Source of the DNA: DATHTC01 sp963746805
Lineage (GTDB): Bacteria; Actinomycetota; Thermoleophilia; Gaiellales; Gaiellaceae
Length of the DNA stretch: 64,000 nt
NCBI GenBank assembly: GCA_963746805.1
Contig: CAVVCQ010000005.1
Location: 372,001 to 436,000, forward strand
Direction of reading: 5' to 3'
Below the pieces are notes generated by a model, which searched no databases, was not told the origin of the DNA, and saw only the letters and a list, made by a program, of their open reading frames with translations. Below, piece by piece: positions 16,987 through 25,785 of this stretch; the stretch's first letter is position 1, and every line of letters starts with the position of its first letter. A program made the translations under genes and the position numbers.

Positions 16987-18429
16987 CTAGTCCAGGGCCA
17001 GGAAAAGGCCGCCGCGCGACTCGTCCTGGCTCAGCTCGCCGGAGACGACCACGGCGCGAAGCGGCTCGAGGTTCTCGCGCGCGTCGGGCGGCAGGGGCTG
17101 GTCTGCGAGCTGCGCCACCCGCTCCGCGAGCGCGTAGGCCTCGTCCATGTCGACGTAGACGAAGACGTCCTCGTCGTCGCCGACCCCGGCCGCGTCGAGC
17201 ACGTCCTTGTAGCCGTCCTCGTCGACGAGGCGGTCGCCGTCGTCGCGCGCGTCCTCGATTCCCTGCTTCGAGGTGCTGACCACGACCCGGCCGTCGTACG
17301 CGGTCGCGTAGAGCGACACCGGCCCGAGCACGGCCTCCGTCGCCTCGAGATCGCCGACCTGCGTCGTGCGCGTCTGTCCGCCGGTGAGGCCGGCGACGGC
17401 CTTCAGCAGCGCGTCGACGGTCTCGCGCCCCTGCGCGGCGTCGGTCTTGGCGACGAGCGTGACCTCCGGGATCAGCAGCCCGGGGCGCACGTAGAGGAGC
17501 ACCTCGTCGCGGAGCAGCGCGGTGACGTCCTCGAGCGAGACGCCGAGCTGCTGCTCGAACGCGTCGAGCGCCTCGTCGGCACCCAGCGCGCCCTGGAGCG
17601 CCTCCCGGATCTGCGCCTCGCTCTGGCCGAGGCCGAGGTCGACGAACGCGATCGCGTCGCTCGGGACGTCCCCGACCAGCTCGCCGACGTCGGGCGGCTC
17701 CGTGCCGCCGTCGGTCTTCGCCCAGAACCGGACGCTGGCGCCGTCGTCCGCGGCGACGACCGCCGCACTCATCGCGACGAGCGTGCCCCCGGCCTGGCCC
17801 ACGGAGCTGCCGAAGGCCTCGAGCTCGTCCGAAAGCCCCGTGCCGTTGACGTAGAGCTTCGCGAGCGCCTGCTCGGGCAGCTCGTCCATCGCGTCGGAGA
17901 ACTGCGCGTCCTCGGCGAGCGTCCCCTTCGCCGCGGCCGTCTCGAACGCGGCGATCGAGGCGCTGTCGTCGCTGAACGCGAACCAGCCGCCCTCGAGCTC
18001 CTCGACCACGAGCTCCTCGTCGCTCTTGGCGAGCAGCGCCTCGAGCGCGGCCCGATCGTCGGTCTGCGTGAGGCCGACGCCGACGCCGTCGTCGCCGGAG
18101 AGGTCCAGCGCCGCGAAGTCCACGGTCGGGCCGAACGCGTCGTCGATCTCCTCCCTGGTCACGCCCTCGTCGGCGAGCGACTGCTGGAGCTTCTCGACAA
18201 GTTGGTCGCGGCCGGGGAAGCGGTCGAGCAAGTCCTGGAGCTGCTGCCACTGGTCGGAGCCCGTGTCCGCGTCGACCGTCGCGAAGAGCTGCGTCGAGGC
18301 GGGCGCGATCGTGGAGGCGTTCTCGGCCCCGGCGGACGCGTTCTCGCCGCCGCAGCCCGCGAGCAGCGCGAGCGCGCTCACGGCGCCCGCGAGCAGGCCG
18401 ATCCGTCCAGTTCGTGTCCGCAGTGTCAT
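16987..18429 (-). CDS. DUF3352 lipoprotein
   Basis: Predicted secreted lipoprotein of 480 residues. The N-terminus MTLRTRTGRIGLLAGAVSAL leads to lipobox LLAGC. The body matches the DUF3352 style: APASTQLFATVDAD, a FPGRDQLVEKLQQSL segment, then repeated beta/alpha blocks with SDAIAFVDLGLG and RVVVSTSKQGIEDAR. Its role is unknown; such proteins are common in high-GC actinobacteria. It starts immediately after the gpsA stop (18430), at the end of the aroG-to-gpsA gene run, and is probably cotranscribed. Confidence 0.82.
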   Translation of the reverse strand: MTLRTRTGRIGLLAGAVSALALLAGCGGENASAGAENASTIAPASTQLFATVDADTGSDQWQQLQDLLDRFPGRDQLVEKLQQSLADEGVTREEIDDAFGPTVDFAALDLSGDDGVGVGLTQTDDRAALEALLAKSDEELVVEELEGGWFAFSDDSASIAAFETAAAKGTLAEDAQFSDAMDELPEQALAKLYVNGTGLSDELEAFGSSVGQAGGTLVAMSAAVVAADDGASVRFWAKTDGGTEPPDVGELVGDVPSDAIAFVDLGLGQSEAQIREALQGALGADEALDAFEQQLGVSLEDVTALLRDEVLLYVRPGLLIPEVTLVAKTDAAQGRETVDALLKAVAGLTGGQTRTTQVGDLEATEAVLGPVSLYATAYDGRVVVSTSKQGIEDARDDGDRLVDEDGYKDVLDAAGVGDDEDVFVYVDMDEAYALAERVAQLADQPLPPDARENLEPLRAVVVSGELSQDESRGGLFLALD

Positions 18430-19387
18430 CTACTCCTCCGTCGGCTCGCGTCGCATCAAGCTTGAGACCAGTTCCGTCAGGGTAACGCCGCCGAGCACCG
18501 CGCAGACGCCGTCCGTGATCGGGAGCTCGGCACCGAGGCGGCGCGAGAGCTGCTGCAGCACCGGCGCCGTGGTCAGGCCCTCGACGACCTGGCCGATCTC
18601 CGCCTCGGCCTCTGCGGGCGTGGCGCCGCGGGCGATCAGCTCGCCGGCGCGGCGGTTGCGGCCGCTCGGGTGCCAGCAGGTGACGATGAGGTCGCCCATC
18701 CCGGCCATGCCCGGCGAACGTGTCCGAATCGGCCCCGGCGGCCTCGCCGAGCCGCCGCATCTCGGCGAGCCCGCGCGTGATGAGCGCCGCCTTCGCGTTG
18801 TCGCCGAGCTCGAGCCCGTCGACGCCGCCGGCCGCGAGCGCGATCACGTTCTTCGCCGCCGCGCACAGCTCGACGCCGAGCAGGTCGTCGTTGAGGTAGA
18901 GCCGGAAGGTCGGCGAGTTGATCGCGTGCTGCAGCTCGAGCCCGAGCGCCCCGTCCTCGCAGGCGATCACGCCGGCCGTGGGCAGCCCCGCGATGACCTC
19001 CTCGGCCATGGTCGGGCCCGACAGGAGGGCGTAGCCGCGGCCGTGGACGGCCTCCGACAGCCGGGCCCCGGTGGTCGGGTCGAGCCCCTTCGTCAGGCTC
19101 AGGATCGGCGCCTCGCCGGGGATCGCCTCGACGACCTCGTGGAAGACGCGGCTGGGGACGGAGACGACGACCACGTCCGCGTCGTCGTACGGCGCCTCCG
19201 CGACGGGGGTGGCGCCGATGCCGCGGAGGTCGGCGGTCGTGGAGTAGCGCGGGTTGCGGCCGGTCTCGCCGATCGCGCGCGCCTGCTCCGCGTCGCGGCA
19301 GGCGAGCACGACCTCGTGGCCCCGGTCGTGCAGCAGCCAGGCGAACGCCGTGCCCCACGAACCACAGCCGACAACCACGGCCTTCAT
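18430..19387 (-). CDS. gpsA: Glycerol-3-phosphate dehydrogenase [NAD(P)+], frameshifted
   Basis: Reduces dihydroxyacetone phosphate to sn-glycerol 3-phosphate for phospholipid synthesis. The N-terminal part gives MKAVVVGCGSWGTAFAWLLHD (Rossmann loop), VVVVSVPSRVFHEVV, LSLTKGLDPTTG, LSGPTMAEEV and CAAAKNVIALAAGGVDGLELGDN with the catalytic Lys. A single-base change near 18710 moves the frame to MAGMGDLIVTCWHPSGRNRRAGE and the C-terminus. The break falls in a conserved stretch (AGMGDLIVT) of an essential gene, so I treat it as a consensus error. The ATG at 19387 overlaps the der stop (ATGA). Repaired length about 318 residues. Confidence 0.92.
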
Positions 19388-20673
19388 CGCCGCACGAAGT
19401 CGATCGACACCGGAACGCCCTCGAGCCCGAAGCGCGCGCGCAGCTGGTTCTCGACCCAGTAGCCGTAGTCGCGCGTGACGAGGCCGGGGTCGTTGACGTG
19501 GAAGCGGAACCGCGGCGGCCGCGTCTGCACCTGGGCGCCGTAGAGGAGGTTGAGCGAACGCCCGCCCTTGCTCGGTGCGCGGCGCGACTCGCGCAGCTCC
19601 TTCAGGAAGCGGTTCAGCTCGCCCGTGCCGATCCGCGCGGTGTGCTTGGCGAACTGGGCCTGGATCAGGTCGAGCAGGCGGTCGATGCCGCGGCCGGTGC
19701 TCGCCGAGACGGCGATCACGGGCGGGCGCTGGCGCAGGCGCCGGTCGAGCTGCGGCTTCAGCTCCTCGAGCCGGTGCTCGGTCACGTCCCATTTGGACAG
19801 GACGACGATGGTCGAGCATTGCGCCTTCCGCGCCACGTCGGCCACGGCGAGGTCGCCCTCGGTGATCCCCTCCGGGGCGGCGACGAGCACGAGCGACACG
19901 TCCGCACGCTCGGCCGCCTCGAGCGTCCGGAGCTCCGACCAGTACTCGATCCCCTGCCGGTGCTTGCGCTTGCGGCGCATCCCGGCCGTGTCGACGAGGA
20001 CGAAGGTCGTCTCGTCCCGGCGCAGCACCGTGTCGATGGCGTCGCGCGTGGTGCCGGGCACCTCGGAGACGATCACGCGCTCCTCGCCGAGCAGCCGGTT
20101 CAGGAGCGACGACTTGCCGACGTTGGGGCGGCCGAGGATGGCGACGCGGACGGCGGCGTCCTCCACCTCCGGCGGCCGCTCGGGCGCGAGCCCCCGCAGC
20201 CGCACGACGACCTCGTCGAGCAGGTCGCCGGTGCCGTGCCCGTGGAGGCTCGAGATCGCGAACGGGTCGCCGAGCCCGAGCCGGTGGAACACGTGGATCA
20301 CCTCGTCGCGCGCCGGGTCGTCGATCTTGTTCGCGACGAGCAGCACCGGCTTCCGCGAGCGGCGGAGCAGGTCGGCGATCTCCTCGTCGCCGGGCGTGAT
20401 CCCTTGCCTCGCGTCGACGAGGAAGAGCACGAGATCCGCCTCCTCGACCGCGGCGCGGGCCTGCTCGGCGATCCGACGGGTGATCGCCGAGGCGTCGGCC
20501 ACGTCGATCCCACCCGTGTCGACGAGGACGAAGCGCGAGCGCCCCCACTCGCAGACGAGCTCCTTGCGATCGCGCGTGACGCCGGGCGTCTCGTGGACGA
20601 CCGCCGTCCGCGTCGCCGTCAGGCGATTGACGAGGGTCGACTTGCCGACGTTGGGGAAGCCCACGATCGCCAC
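19384..20673 (-). CDS. der: Ribosome-associated GTPase Der (EngA)
   Basis: Double-GTPase required for 50S subunit assembly. G domain 1 starts AIVGFPNVGKSTLVNRL with VDTGGID, and NKID; G domain 2 has ILGRPNVGKSSLLNRLLGEERVIVS, VDTAGMRRKRK and SKWD; a KH-like C-terminal domain includes RPPRFRFHVNDPGLVTRDYGYWVENQLR. The listed start is a GTG at 20673 with no evident ribosome site. A GTG at 20719 overlapping the plsC stop (GTGA) fits the coupling pattern of this operon but needs one base removed, near the GGG around 20675; it would add about 15 residues. About 429 residues as listed. Confidence 0.93.
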   Translation of the reverse strand: MAIVGFPNVGKSTLVNRLTATRTAVVHETPGVTRDRKELVCEWGRSRFVLVDTGGIDVADASAITRRIAEQARAAVEEADLVLFLVDARQGITPGDEEIADLLRRSRKPVLLVANKIDDPARDEVIHVFHRLGLGDPFAISSLHGHGTGDLLDEVVVRLRGLAPERPPEVEDAAVRVAILGRPNVGKSSLLNRLLGEERVIVSEVPGTTRDAIDTVLRRDETTFVLVDTAGMRRKRKHRQGIEYWSELRTLEAAERADVSLVLVAAPEGITEGDLAVADVARKAQCSTIVVLSKWDVTEHRLEELKPQLDRRLRQRPPVIAVSASTGRGIDRLLDLIQAQFAKHTARIGTGELNRFLKELRESRRAPSKGGRSLNLLYGAQVQTRPPRFRFHVNDPGLVTRDYGYWVENQLRARFGLEGVPVSIDFVRR

Positions 20674-20715
20674 CCGCGCCCAGGAGCTCGGGCGGCGGGC
20701 TCAGCCTCGGCCCGC

Positions 20716-21360
20716 TCACGCCGGCGGTGTCGCCGTCGAGGGTCGTCCGTCTGCGTGGATCTCGCCGAGCCATTCCCACAGCTTCCTGATCTCTGCCTGG
20801 ATCTCGTGTGACGCCTCGCGGTAGCCGCGCCCGCCCTTCGGCAGCCCGTCGAACCGCATCGGCTCACCCCATGCCACGGAAACGGGCCGGAAGGGCCGCC
20901 AGCCGTACGCGCCGTAGATCGCGCCGCACACGACCGGCACGTCCCCCTGGAGCGCTGCCATCGCCGCGCCCGGCAGCACCTCGCCGGGGTAGGCCTGCCG
21001 CTGCCGCGTGCCCTCGACGAAGAGGCCCAGCGCCTTGCCCTCCTCGATGACCTCGCGCATGAGCCGGACGGCCTCGCGGTCGCTCTCGCCGCGCCGCACC
21101 GAGAACGTCCCGAACGACCGGATCAGCTGGCCCAGGCCCGGGACACGGTGGATCTCCTGCTTCGCCATGAAGTACACGGTGCGCGGCGAGGCGGCGCCTG
21201 CCGCGGGCGGGTCGATCCAGTGCACGTGGTTGAACGCCAGGACGACGCCGCCGTCGAGCGGGACGCGCTCCTTCCCGTATACCCGGAGGCGTGCGAAGAA
21301 CTGCGTCAGCGGCTGGATCGTGTGCCGCCCGACAGCCCAGACACGGTCGACGTCCTTCAC
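20716..21360 (-). CDS. plsC: 1-acyl-sn-glycerol-3-phosphate acyltransferase
   Basis: Acylates lysophosphatidic acid to phosphatidic acid at the membrane. The 214-residue protein carries acyltransferase motif I NHVHWIDPP (H-x4-D), a middle block FGTFSVRRGESD, motif III FVEGTRQRQ, and motif IV VPVVCGAIYG. The GTG start at 21360 overlaps the cmk stop as GTGA. Its position between cmk and der, with gpsA nearby, matches a widely conserved bacterial order joining phospholipid synthesis to cytidylate kinase. Substrate position preference is inferred from family. Confidence 0.9.
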   Translation of the reverse strand: MKDVDRVWAVGRHTIQPLTQFFARLRVYGKERVPLDGGVVLAFNHVHWIDPPAAGAASPRTVYFMAKQEIHRVPGLGQLIRSFGTFSVRRGESDREAVRLMREVIEEGKALGLFVEGTRQRQAYPGEVLPGAAMAALQGDVPVVCGAIYGAYGWRPFRPVSVAWGEPMRFDGLPKGGRGYREASHEIQAEIRKLWEWLGEIHADGRPSTATPPA

Positions 21361-21989
21361 GCCGTCGCGCGCTCACGCGCGAGCGCCTCGATCCGCGTCA
21401 CCACCTCGTCGATCGAGAGGTCGGTGGTGTCGAGCTCCTGCGCATCGTCCGCGGGCTCCATCTGCTGCGCGTCGCTCTCGTCGCGCAGGCGCAGGTCGGT
21501 GGCGAGCGCCTCGGCGTCGGCCAGCCCGGGATGCTCCGCGATCCGGCGACGGGCGCGCTCGCGCTGGTCGGCGACGAGGTAGACCTTCACCTCGGCGTGC
21601 GGGACGACGACACGGCCGATGTCCCGCCCCTCGATCACGGCGTCTCCGTGCGCCGCGAGCTCGCGCTGGCGCTCGCGCATCACCTCGCGCACCGGCTGCT
21701 GGCGCGCGACGACGGGGACGGCCCGGTCGACGCGCGGCTCGCGGATCGCGCGGGTCACCTCGACGTCGTCCACGAACACGCGCAGCCCGGCGAACCCGAC
21801 CGGGTGCGCCTCCGCGAGCGCCACGAGCGCGTCGGTGTCCTCGAGGTCCGCGCCGCGCTCGAGCGCGAGCCAGGTCAGGGCCCGGTACATCGCGCCCGTG
21901 TCGAGGTAGCGGAAGCCGAGCCGCTCGGCGAGCCGCCGCGCGACGGTGCTCTTGCCCGCCCCGGCGGGGCCGTCGATGGCGATGATCAC
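21357..21989 (-). CDS. cmk: Cytidylate kinase
   Basis: Phosphorylates CMP and dCMP. The 210-residue protein shows the P-loop AIDGPAGAGKSTVARRLAERL, FRYLDTGAMYRALTW, the CMP-binding insert with TRAIREPRVDRAVPVVA, VIEGRDIGRVVVPHA, VYLVADQRERARRR and LRDESDAQQMEPADDA. GTG start at 21989 gives MIIAIDGPAGAG. It follows aroA by 22 bases and is coupled to plsC. Confidence 0.95.
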   Translation of the reverse strand: MIIAIDGPAGAGKSTVARRLAERLGFRYLDTGAMYRALTWLALERGADLEDTDALVALAEAHPVGFAGLRVFVDDVEVTRAIREPRVDRAVPVVARQQPVREVMRERQRELAAHGDAVIEGRDIGRVVVPHAEVKVYLVADQRERARRRIAEHPGLADAEALATDLRLRDESDAQQMEPADDAQELDTTDLSIDEVVTRIEALARERATA

Positions 21990-22011
21990 GCCCTGCGCCT
22001 GCGCGTGGTCG

Positions 22012-23319
22012 TCAGAGGACGTCTTCCTTCCATGAGGTGTCGGCGACCGTGAGCTGCCCGAGGAGCTCGAAGAAGCCCGGGAAGCTTATAGCGACGGTTT
22101 CGGCGCCCTCGACCTCGACGCCCTCGCGGCTCGAGAGCCCGGCGACGGCGCCGAGCATCGCGATCCGGTGGTCGCCCTCGGCGAGAACGTGACCGCCGCG
22201 CGGGCGCGCCGGGACGCCGCGGATGCGCCAGCCGTCCTCCCGCGCCTCGATCCGGGTCCCGATCGCGTGCAGCGCCGCCGCCGTCGCCGCCACGCGGTCG
22301 CTCTCCTTCACGCGCAGCTCCTCCGCGCCCTCGACCCGGCTGTCGCCGCGGGCGTGGGCCATCGCGAGCGCGACGAGCGGGAGCTCGTCCACGAGCAGCG
22401 GCACCTCCTCGGCGGTCACGGTCGTGGCCACGAGCGGGGCAGCGCGGATCTCGACGTCGCCGACCGGCTCGTTCCCGGCGCGGTGGCGGTTGTAGACGGC
22501 GATGCGAGCGCCCATGCGCTGGAGCACGTCGAGCAGGCCGGTGCGGCGCGGATTGAGGCCGACGCCGTGGAGGGTGAGGTCGGAGCCGGGGACGAGCGCG
22601 GCGGCGACGAGCAGCGGCGCGGCCGACGAGAAATCACCCGGGACGTCGATCTGCTCGAGCCGCAGCCGCTCGGCGGGGTCGACCGACGCGGACGAGGCCC
22701 GTCGCACGACCCGGGCGCCGGCCGCCTCGAGCATCAGCTCGGTGTGGTCGCGCGTCGGCCGCGGCTCGACCACGGTCGTGCGCCCGTCGCCGAAGAGCCC
22801 GGCGAGCAGCACCGCTGACTTCACCTGCGCGCTCGCGACCGGAAGCGCGTAGTCGATCGCGTGCACCTCCCCGCCCGCGAGCACGACCGGCGGGAGGCCG
22901 TCCTGCGTCTCGACGGAGACACCCATGCGGCGCAGCGGCTCGGCGATCCGCTCCATCGGCCGCCGCGACAGGGACTCGTCGCCGACGAGCTCGAATCGGC
23001 CTTCCTGTCCGGCCAGGACTCCGGGCAGGAGCCGCATCAGCGTCCCCGCGTTGCCGCAGTCGAGCGGGTCGTCGGGCGCGCGGAGCCCGCGGAGGCCCGC
23101 GCCGCGGACGACGAGCGTCGTCTCCCCTTCCTCCTCGACCTCGACGCCGAGCGCGCGGACGGCGGCGAGCGTCGACTCCGTGTCGGCGGAACGGCCCCAG
23201 CCCTCGACGTGCACGTCGCCGTCGCAGAGCGCGCCGACGAGGAGCGCCCGGTGCGAGATCGACTTGTCGCCGGGCACGCGGACGTGGCCGGTGAGGGCGG
23301 CTGCCGGCTCGACCTTCAC
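22012..23319 (-). CDS. aroA: 3-phosphoshikimate 1-carboxyvinyltransferase (EPSP synthase)
   Basis: Shikimate-pathway step joining shikimate 3-phosphate and PEP. The 435-residue protein has VRVPGDKSISHRALLVGAL, LDCGNAGTLMRLLPGVLAG, SLSRRPMERIAEPLRRMGV, SAQVKSAVLLAGLFGDG, and ELRVKESDRVAATAAAL. The residue after LDCGNAG is T, and the glyphosate-contact region reads GNAGTLMR, a class I-like pattern. The start is a GTG at 23319 that overlaps the tyrA stop. The operon order aroG-tyrA-aroA places three aromatic biosynthesis enzymes in series. Confidence 0.96.
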   Translation of the reverse strand: MKVEPAAALTGHVRVPGDKSISHRALLVGALCDGDVHVEGWGRSADTESTLAAVRALGVEVEEEGETTLVVRGAGLRGLRAPDDPLDCGNAGTLMRLLPGVLAGQEGRFELVGDESLSRRPMERIAEPLRRMGVSVETQDGLPPVVLAGGEVHAIDYALPVASAQVKSAVLLAGLFGDGRTTVVEPRPTRDHTELMLEAAGARVVRRASSASVDPAERLRLEQIDVPGDFSSAAPLLVAAALVPGSDLTLHGVGLNPRRTGLLDVLQRMGARIAVYNRHRAGNEPVGDVEIRAAPLVATTVTAEEVPLLVDELPLVALAMAHARGDSRVEGAEELRVKESDRVAATAAALHAIGTRIEAREDGWRIRGVPARPRGGHVLAEGDHRIAMLGAVAGLSSREGVEVEGAETVAISFPGFFELLGQLTVADTSWKEDVL

Positions 23320-24398
23320 TCGTCCAGGATGCGCGAGACGGCGGCCGAGTACCCCTGTGCCTCGAGCTCCGCGGCGGCGCGTTCCGCCTGCTCGCGGCCG
23401 CTCACGAGCAGGGTCAGCGTCCCGCCGCGCTCGGGCGAGAGGTGGCGCAGCTCGAAGTCCTCGATGTTGATCCGCTCCGCGCCGAGCGCCTGCGTGATCC
23501 CGGCGAGCACACCCGGCCGGTCGGGGACGTGCACGTCGATCCGCTGGAGCTCGCCCGGCTCGTCGAAGGCGTCGGCGAGCATGCGGCGCCGGTTCCCCGC
23601 CGCCTCGGCGATCCAGCGCGCGAGGAAGCCCGCGTCGCGCTTCTCGAGCGCGGCCTCGACCTGCTCGACCCGCCGCCGGTGGTCGGCGAGCGCCTCGCGG
23701 AGAGGGCCGGCATTGTCGAGGAAGATGTCGACCCAGATCCGGGGGTTGGCGCCGGCCACGCGGGTCATGTCCCGCAGCGAGCCGCCCGCCGACGCGAGCG
23801 GCTCGTGCCCCTCCACGCGGCTCGTGCCCGCCTGGTTGAGGAGCAGGTTCGCGAGCGCGTGCGGGAGGTGGCTCGTGAGCGCCACGAGCCGGTCGTGCGC
23901 CTCGGGGTCGATCGCGACGGGCACGGCCCCGAGCGAGGTGACGAAGCCGTGGAGGGTGCGGTAGCGCTGTGGATCGGTGGCCGCCGTCGGCGTGAGGAAC
24001 CAGGTCGCGCCGTGGAACATCTCCGCGGTCGCCGCCGCCGGGCCGCGGGCCTCGCGCCCGCACACCGGGTGGCCGCCGACGAAGCGGTCGCCGAGGCCCG
24101 CCGACCACGCCTTCGTCGAGCCGAGGTCGGTCACGGTCGTGCCGTCGGAGGTGGCGGCGAGCACCGCCTCGACCTGCGCCGGGAGCGTCACGACGGGCAC
24201 CGCCACGACCGCGAGCTCCACGCCGTCGAGCGCCTCCTCGAGCGACGAGGCCGCCTCGACCGCGCCACGCTCGGCGGCGGCCGCGAGGTTCCCGGGATCC
24301 GAGTCCCAGCCGCGCACCTCGGCGTCCGCCGCCCGCGCGCCGAGCCCGACCGACGCGCCCATGAGGCCCGTCCCGACGACCGCGATGCGGCCGCTCAT
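23316..24398 (-). CDS. tyrA: Prephenate dehydrogenase with C-terminal ACT domain
   Basis: Oxidative decarboxylation of prephenate (or arogenate) to the tyrosine precursor. N-terminal Rossmann loop IAVVGTGLMGASVGLGARA, VTDLGSTKAWS, FVGGHPVCGRE (catalytic region), LTSHLPHALANLLL with the catalytic-type histidine, and ISVW-like block NPRIWVDIFLDNAGPLREAL. Residues about 285-360 form an ACT domain (IDVHVPDRPGVLAGITQALG) that probably senses an aromatic amino acid. ATG at 24398 overlaps the aroG stop as ATGA. 360 residues. Confidence 0.92.
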   Translation of the reverse strand: MSGRIAVVGTGLMGASVGLGARAADAEVRGWDSDPGNLAAAAERGAVEAASSLEEALDGVELAVVAVPVVTLPAQVEAVLAATSDGTTVTDLGSTKAWSAGLGDRFVGGHPVCGREARGPAAATAEMFHGATWFLTPTAATDPQRYRTLHGFVTSLGAVPVAIDPEAHDRLVALTSHLPHALANLLLNQAGTSRVEGHEPLASAGGSLRDMTRVAGANPRIWVDIFLDNAGPLREALADHRRRVEQVEAALEKRDAGFLARWIAEAAGNRRRMLADAFDEPGELQRIDVHVPDRPGVLAGITQALGAERINIEDFELRHLSPERGGTLTLLVSGREQAERAAAELEAQGYSAAVSRILDE

Positions 24399-25747
24399 GC
24401 GTCCTGCGACGGGTGCTCGCGCATCAGCTCCGCGAGCCGGAACGCGAGGTCGAGCGACTGCCGGGCGTTGAGGCGCGGGTCGCAGAGCGAGACGTAGCGC
24501 GCATCGAGATGCTCCTCGAGCACGGCCTCGGAGCCGCCGAGGCACTCGGTCACGTCCTCGCCGGTGAACTCGATGTGGACGCCGCCCGGCCACACGTCCT
24601 CGCGCCGGCACGCGCCGACGAACTCCTCGACCTCGCCGAGGATCGTGTCGAAGTCGCGCGTCTTCACCCCGGCGGCGGTGCGGACGCCGTTGCCGTGCAT
24701 CGGGTCGCACGCCCACACGACCGGGTGGTCGGCGTCGCGGACCGCGCGCAGCAGCGGCGGCAGCGCCTCGGCGACGCGGCCGCGGCCCATCCGCGCGATG
24801 AAGGTGAGGCGGCCCGGGTCCCGCTCCGGGTTCAGCCGCTCGCAGAGCTCGAGCACGTCGTCGGGCGTCGCCGTCGGCCCGAGCTTCACGCCGAGCGGGT
24901 TGTGCACGCCGGCGAAGAACTCCACGTGCGCGCCGTCCGGCTGCCGCGTCCGCTCGCCGATCCAGAGCATGTGCGCCGAGCAGTCGTACCAGTCGCCCGT
25001 GAGCGAGTCGCGCCGCGTCAGCCCCTCCTCGTAGTCGAGCACGAGGCCCTCGTGGCTCGTCCAGACGTCGACGTGGTGGAGCGACTGCGACTCGGCCGGG
25101 TCGACACCGATCGCGGCCATGAAGCGGAGCGCGCGCTCGATCTCGTCGGCGAGCCGCTCGTAGCGGCGCCCCGCGGGCGAGCTGGCGACGAAGTCCTTGT
25201 TCCACGCGTGCACCTGCGTCAGGTCGGCGAAGCCCCCCTTCGTGAAGGCCCGGAGGAGGTTCAGCGTGGCCGTCGACTGGTGGTAGGCGCGCACCATCCG
25301 CTCGGGGTCGGGCGTGCGCGCCTCGGGCGTCGGCTCCTCCCCGTTCACCATGTGCCCGAAGAAGGACGGCAGCCCGTTCTCGGTCGGCGACGAGCGCGGC
25401 TTCGCGAACTGCCCGGCGATCCTGCCGACCTTCACCACCGGGAGCGTCGAGCCGTAGATCAGCACGGCGCTCATCTGCAGCATGATCTTCAGCTTCTCGC
25501 GGATCGAGACCGCGCTCATGTCGTGGAACGACTCGGCGCAGTCGCCCGCCTGGAGCAGGAACGCGCGGCCCGCCGCGACCTCTGCGAGCGCGCTCTGGAG
25601 CGAGCGCGCCTCCCCGGCGAAGACGAGCGGCGGCATCTCCTTGAGCTGCGCCCGCGCCGCCTCGGCCCGCTCCTCGTCCGGCCAGGCGGGCTGGTGCTCG
25701 GCGGGAAAGCCGCGCCACGACGCGGGAGACCAGGTGCTCGTCGCCAT
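24395..25747 (-). CDS. aroG: Class II 3-deoxy-7-phosphoheptulonate (DAHP) synthase
   Basis: First shikimate-pathway enzyme, condensing PEP and erythrose 4-phosphate. It belongs to the plant/actinobacterial class II type: LLQAGDCAESFHDMSAVSIREKL, VVKVGRIAGQFAKPRSS, SHEGLVLDYEEGLTRRD, CSAHMLWIGERTRQPDGAHVEF, GVKLGPTATPDDV, DPMHGNGVRT and GVHIEFTGEDVTECLGG. About 450 residues. The ATG at 25747 is preferred; a GTG one codon upstream is also in frame. It opens the minus-strand operon and shares a 38-base promoter region with divergent trpS. Symbol is by function; some genomes use aroF or aroH. Confidence 0.95.
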   Translation of the reverse strand: MATSTWSPASWRGFPAEHQPAWPDEERAEAARAQLKEMPPLVFAGEARSLQSALAEVAAGRAFLLQAGDCAESFHDMSAVSIREKLKIMLQMSAVLIYGSTLPVVKVGRIAGQFAKPRSSPTENGLPSFFGHMVNGEEPTPEARTPDPERMVRAYHQSTATLNLLRAFTKGGFADLTQVHAWNKDFVASSPAGRRYERLADEIERALRFMAAIGVDPAESQSLHHVDVWTSHEGLVLDYEEGLTRRDSLTGDWYDCSAHMLWIGERTRQPDGAHVEFFAGVHNPLGVKLGPTATPDDVLELCERLNPERDPGRLTFIARMGRGRVAEALPPLLRAVRDADHPVVWACDPMHGNGVRTAAGVKTRDFDTILGEVEEFVGACRREDVWPGGVHIEFTGEDVTECLGGSEAVLEEHLDARYVSLCDPRLNARQSLDLAFRLAELMREHPSQDA

Positions 25748-25751
25748 CACG

Positions 25752-25778
25752 TGAGTGTAGGTGCCGCTTCTACACTCA
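25752..25778. promoter_or_regulatory. Symmetrical divergent promoter region of aroG and trpS
   Basis: TGAGTGTAG (25752-25760) and CTACACTCA (25770-25778) are a 9-bp inverted repeat with a 9-base centre. Each arm carries a -10-like TACACT pointing outward. Seven bases on from each lies, to within a few bases, the start codon (25747 minus, 25786 plus), so both mRNAs could be leaderless or nearly so. No clear -35 was found. It could also be an operator for a shared regulator. Confidence 0.5.
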
Positions 25779-25785
25779 GTCCGCG

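Noticed and set aside
16838..20779. A 1,313-codon open frame on the minus strand
   Set aside because: Contains only the N-terminal part of gpsA in frame; the rest is low-complexity Arg/Ala/Pro shadow of metK, DUF3352 and der.
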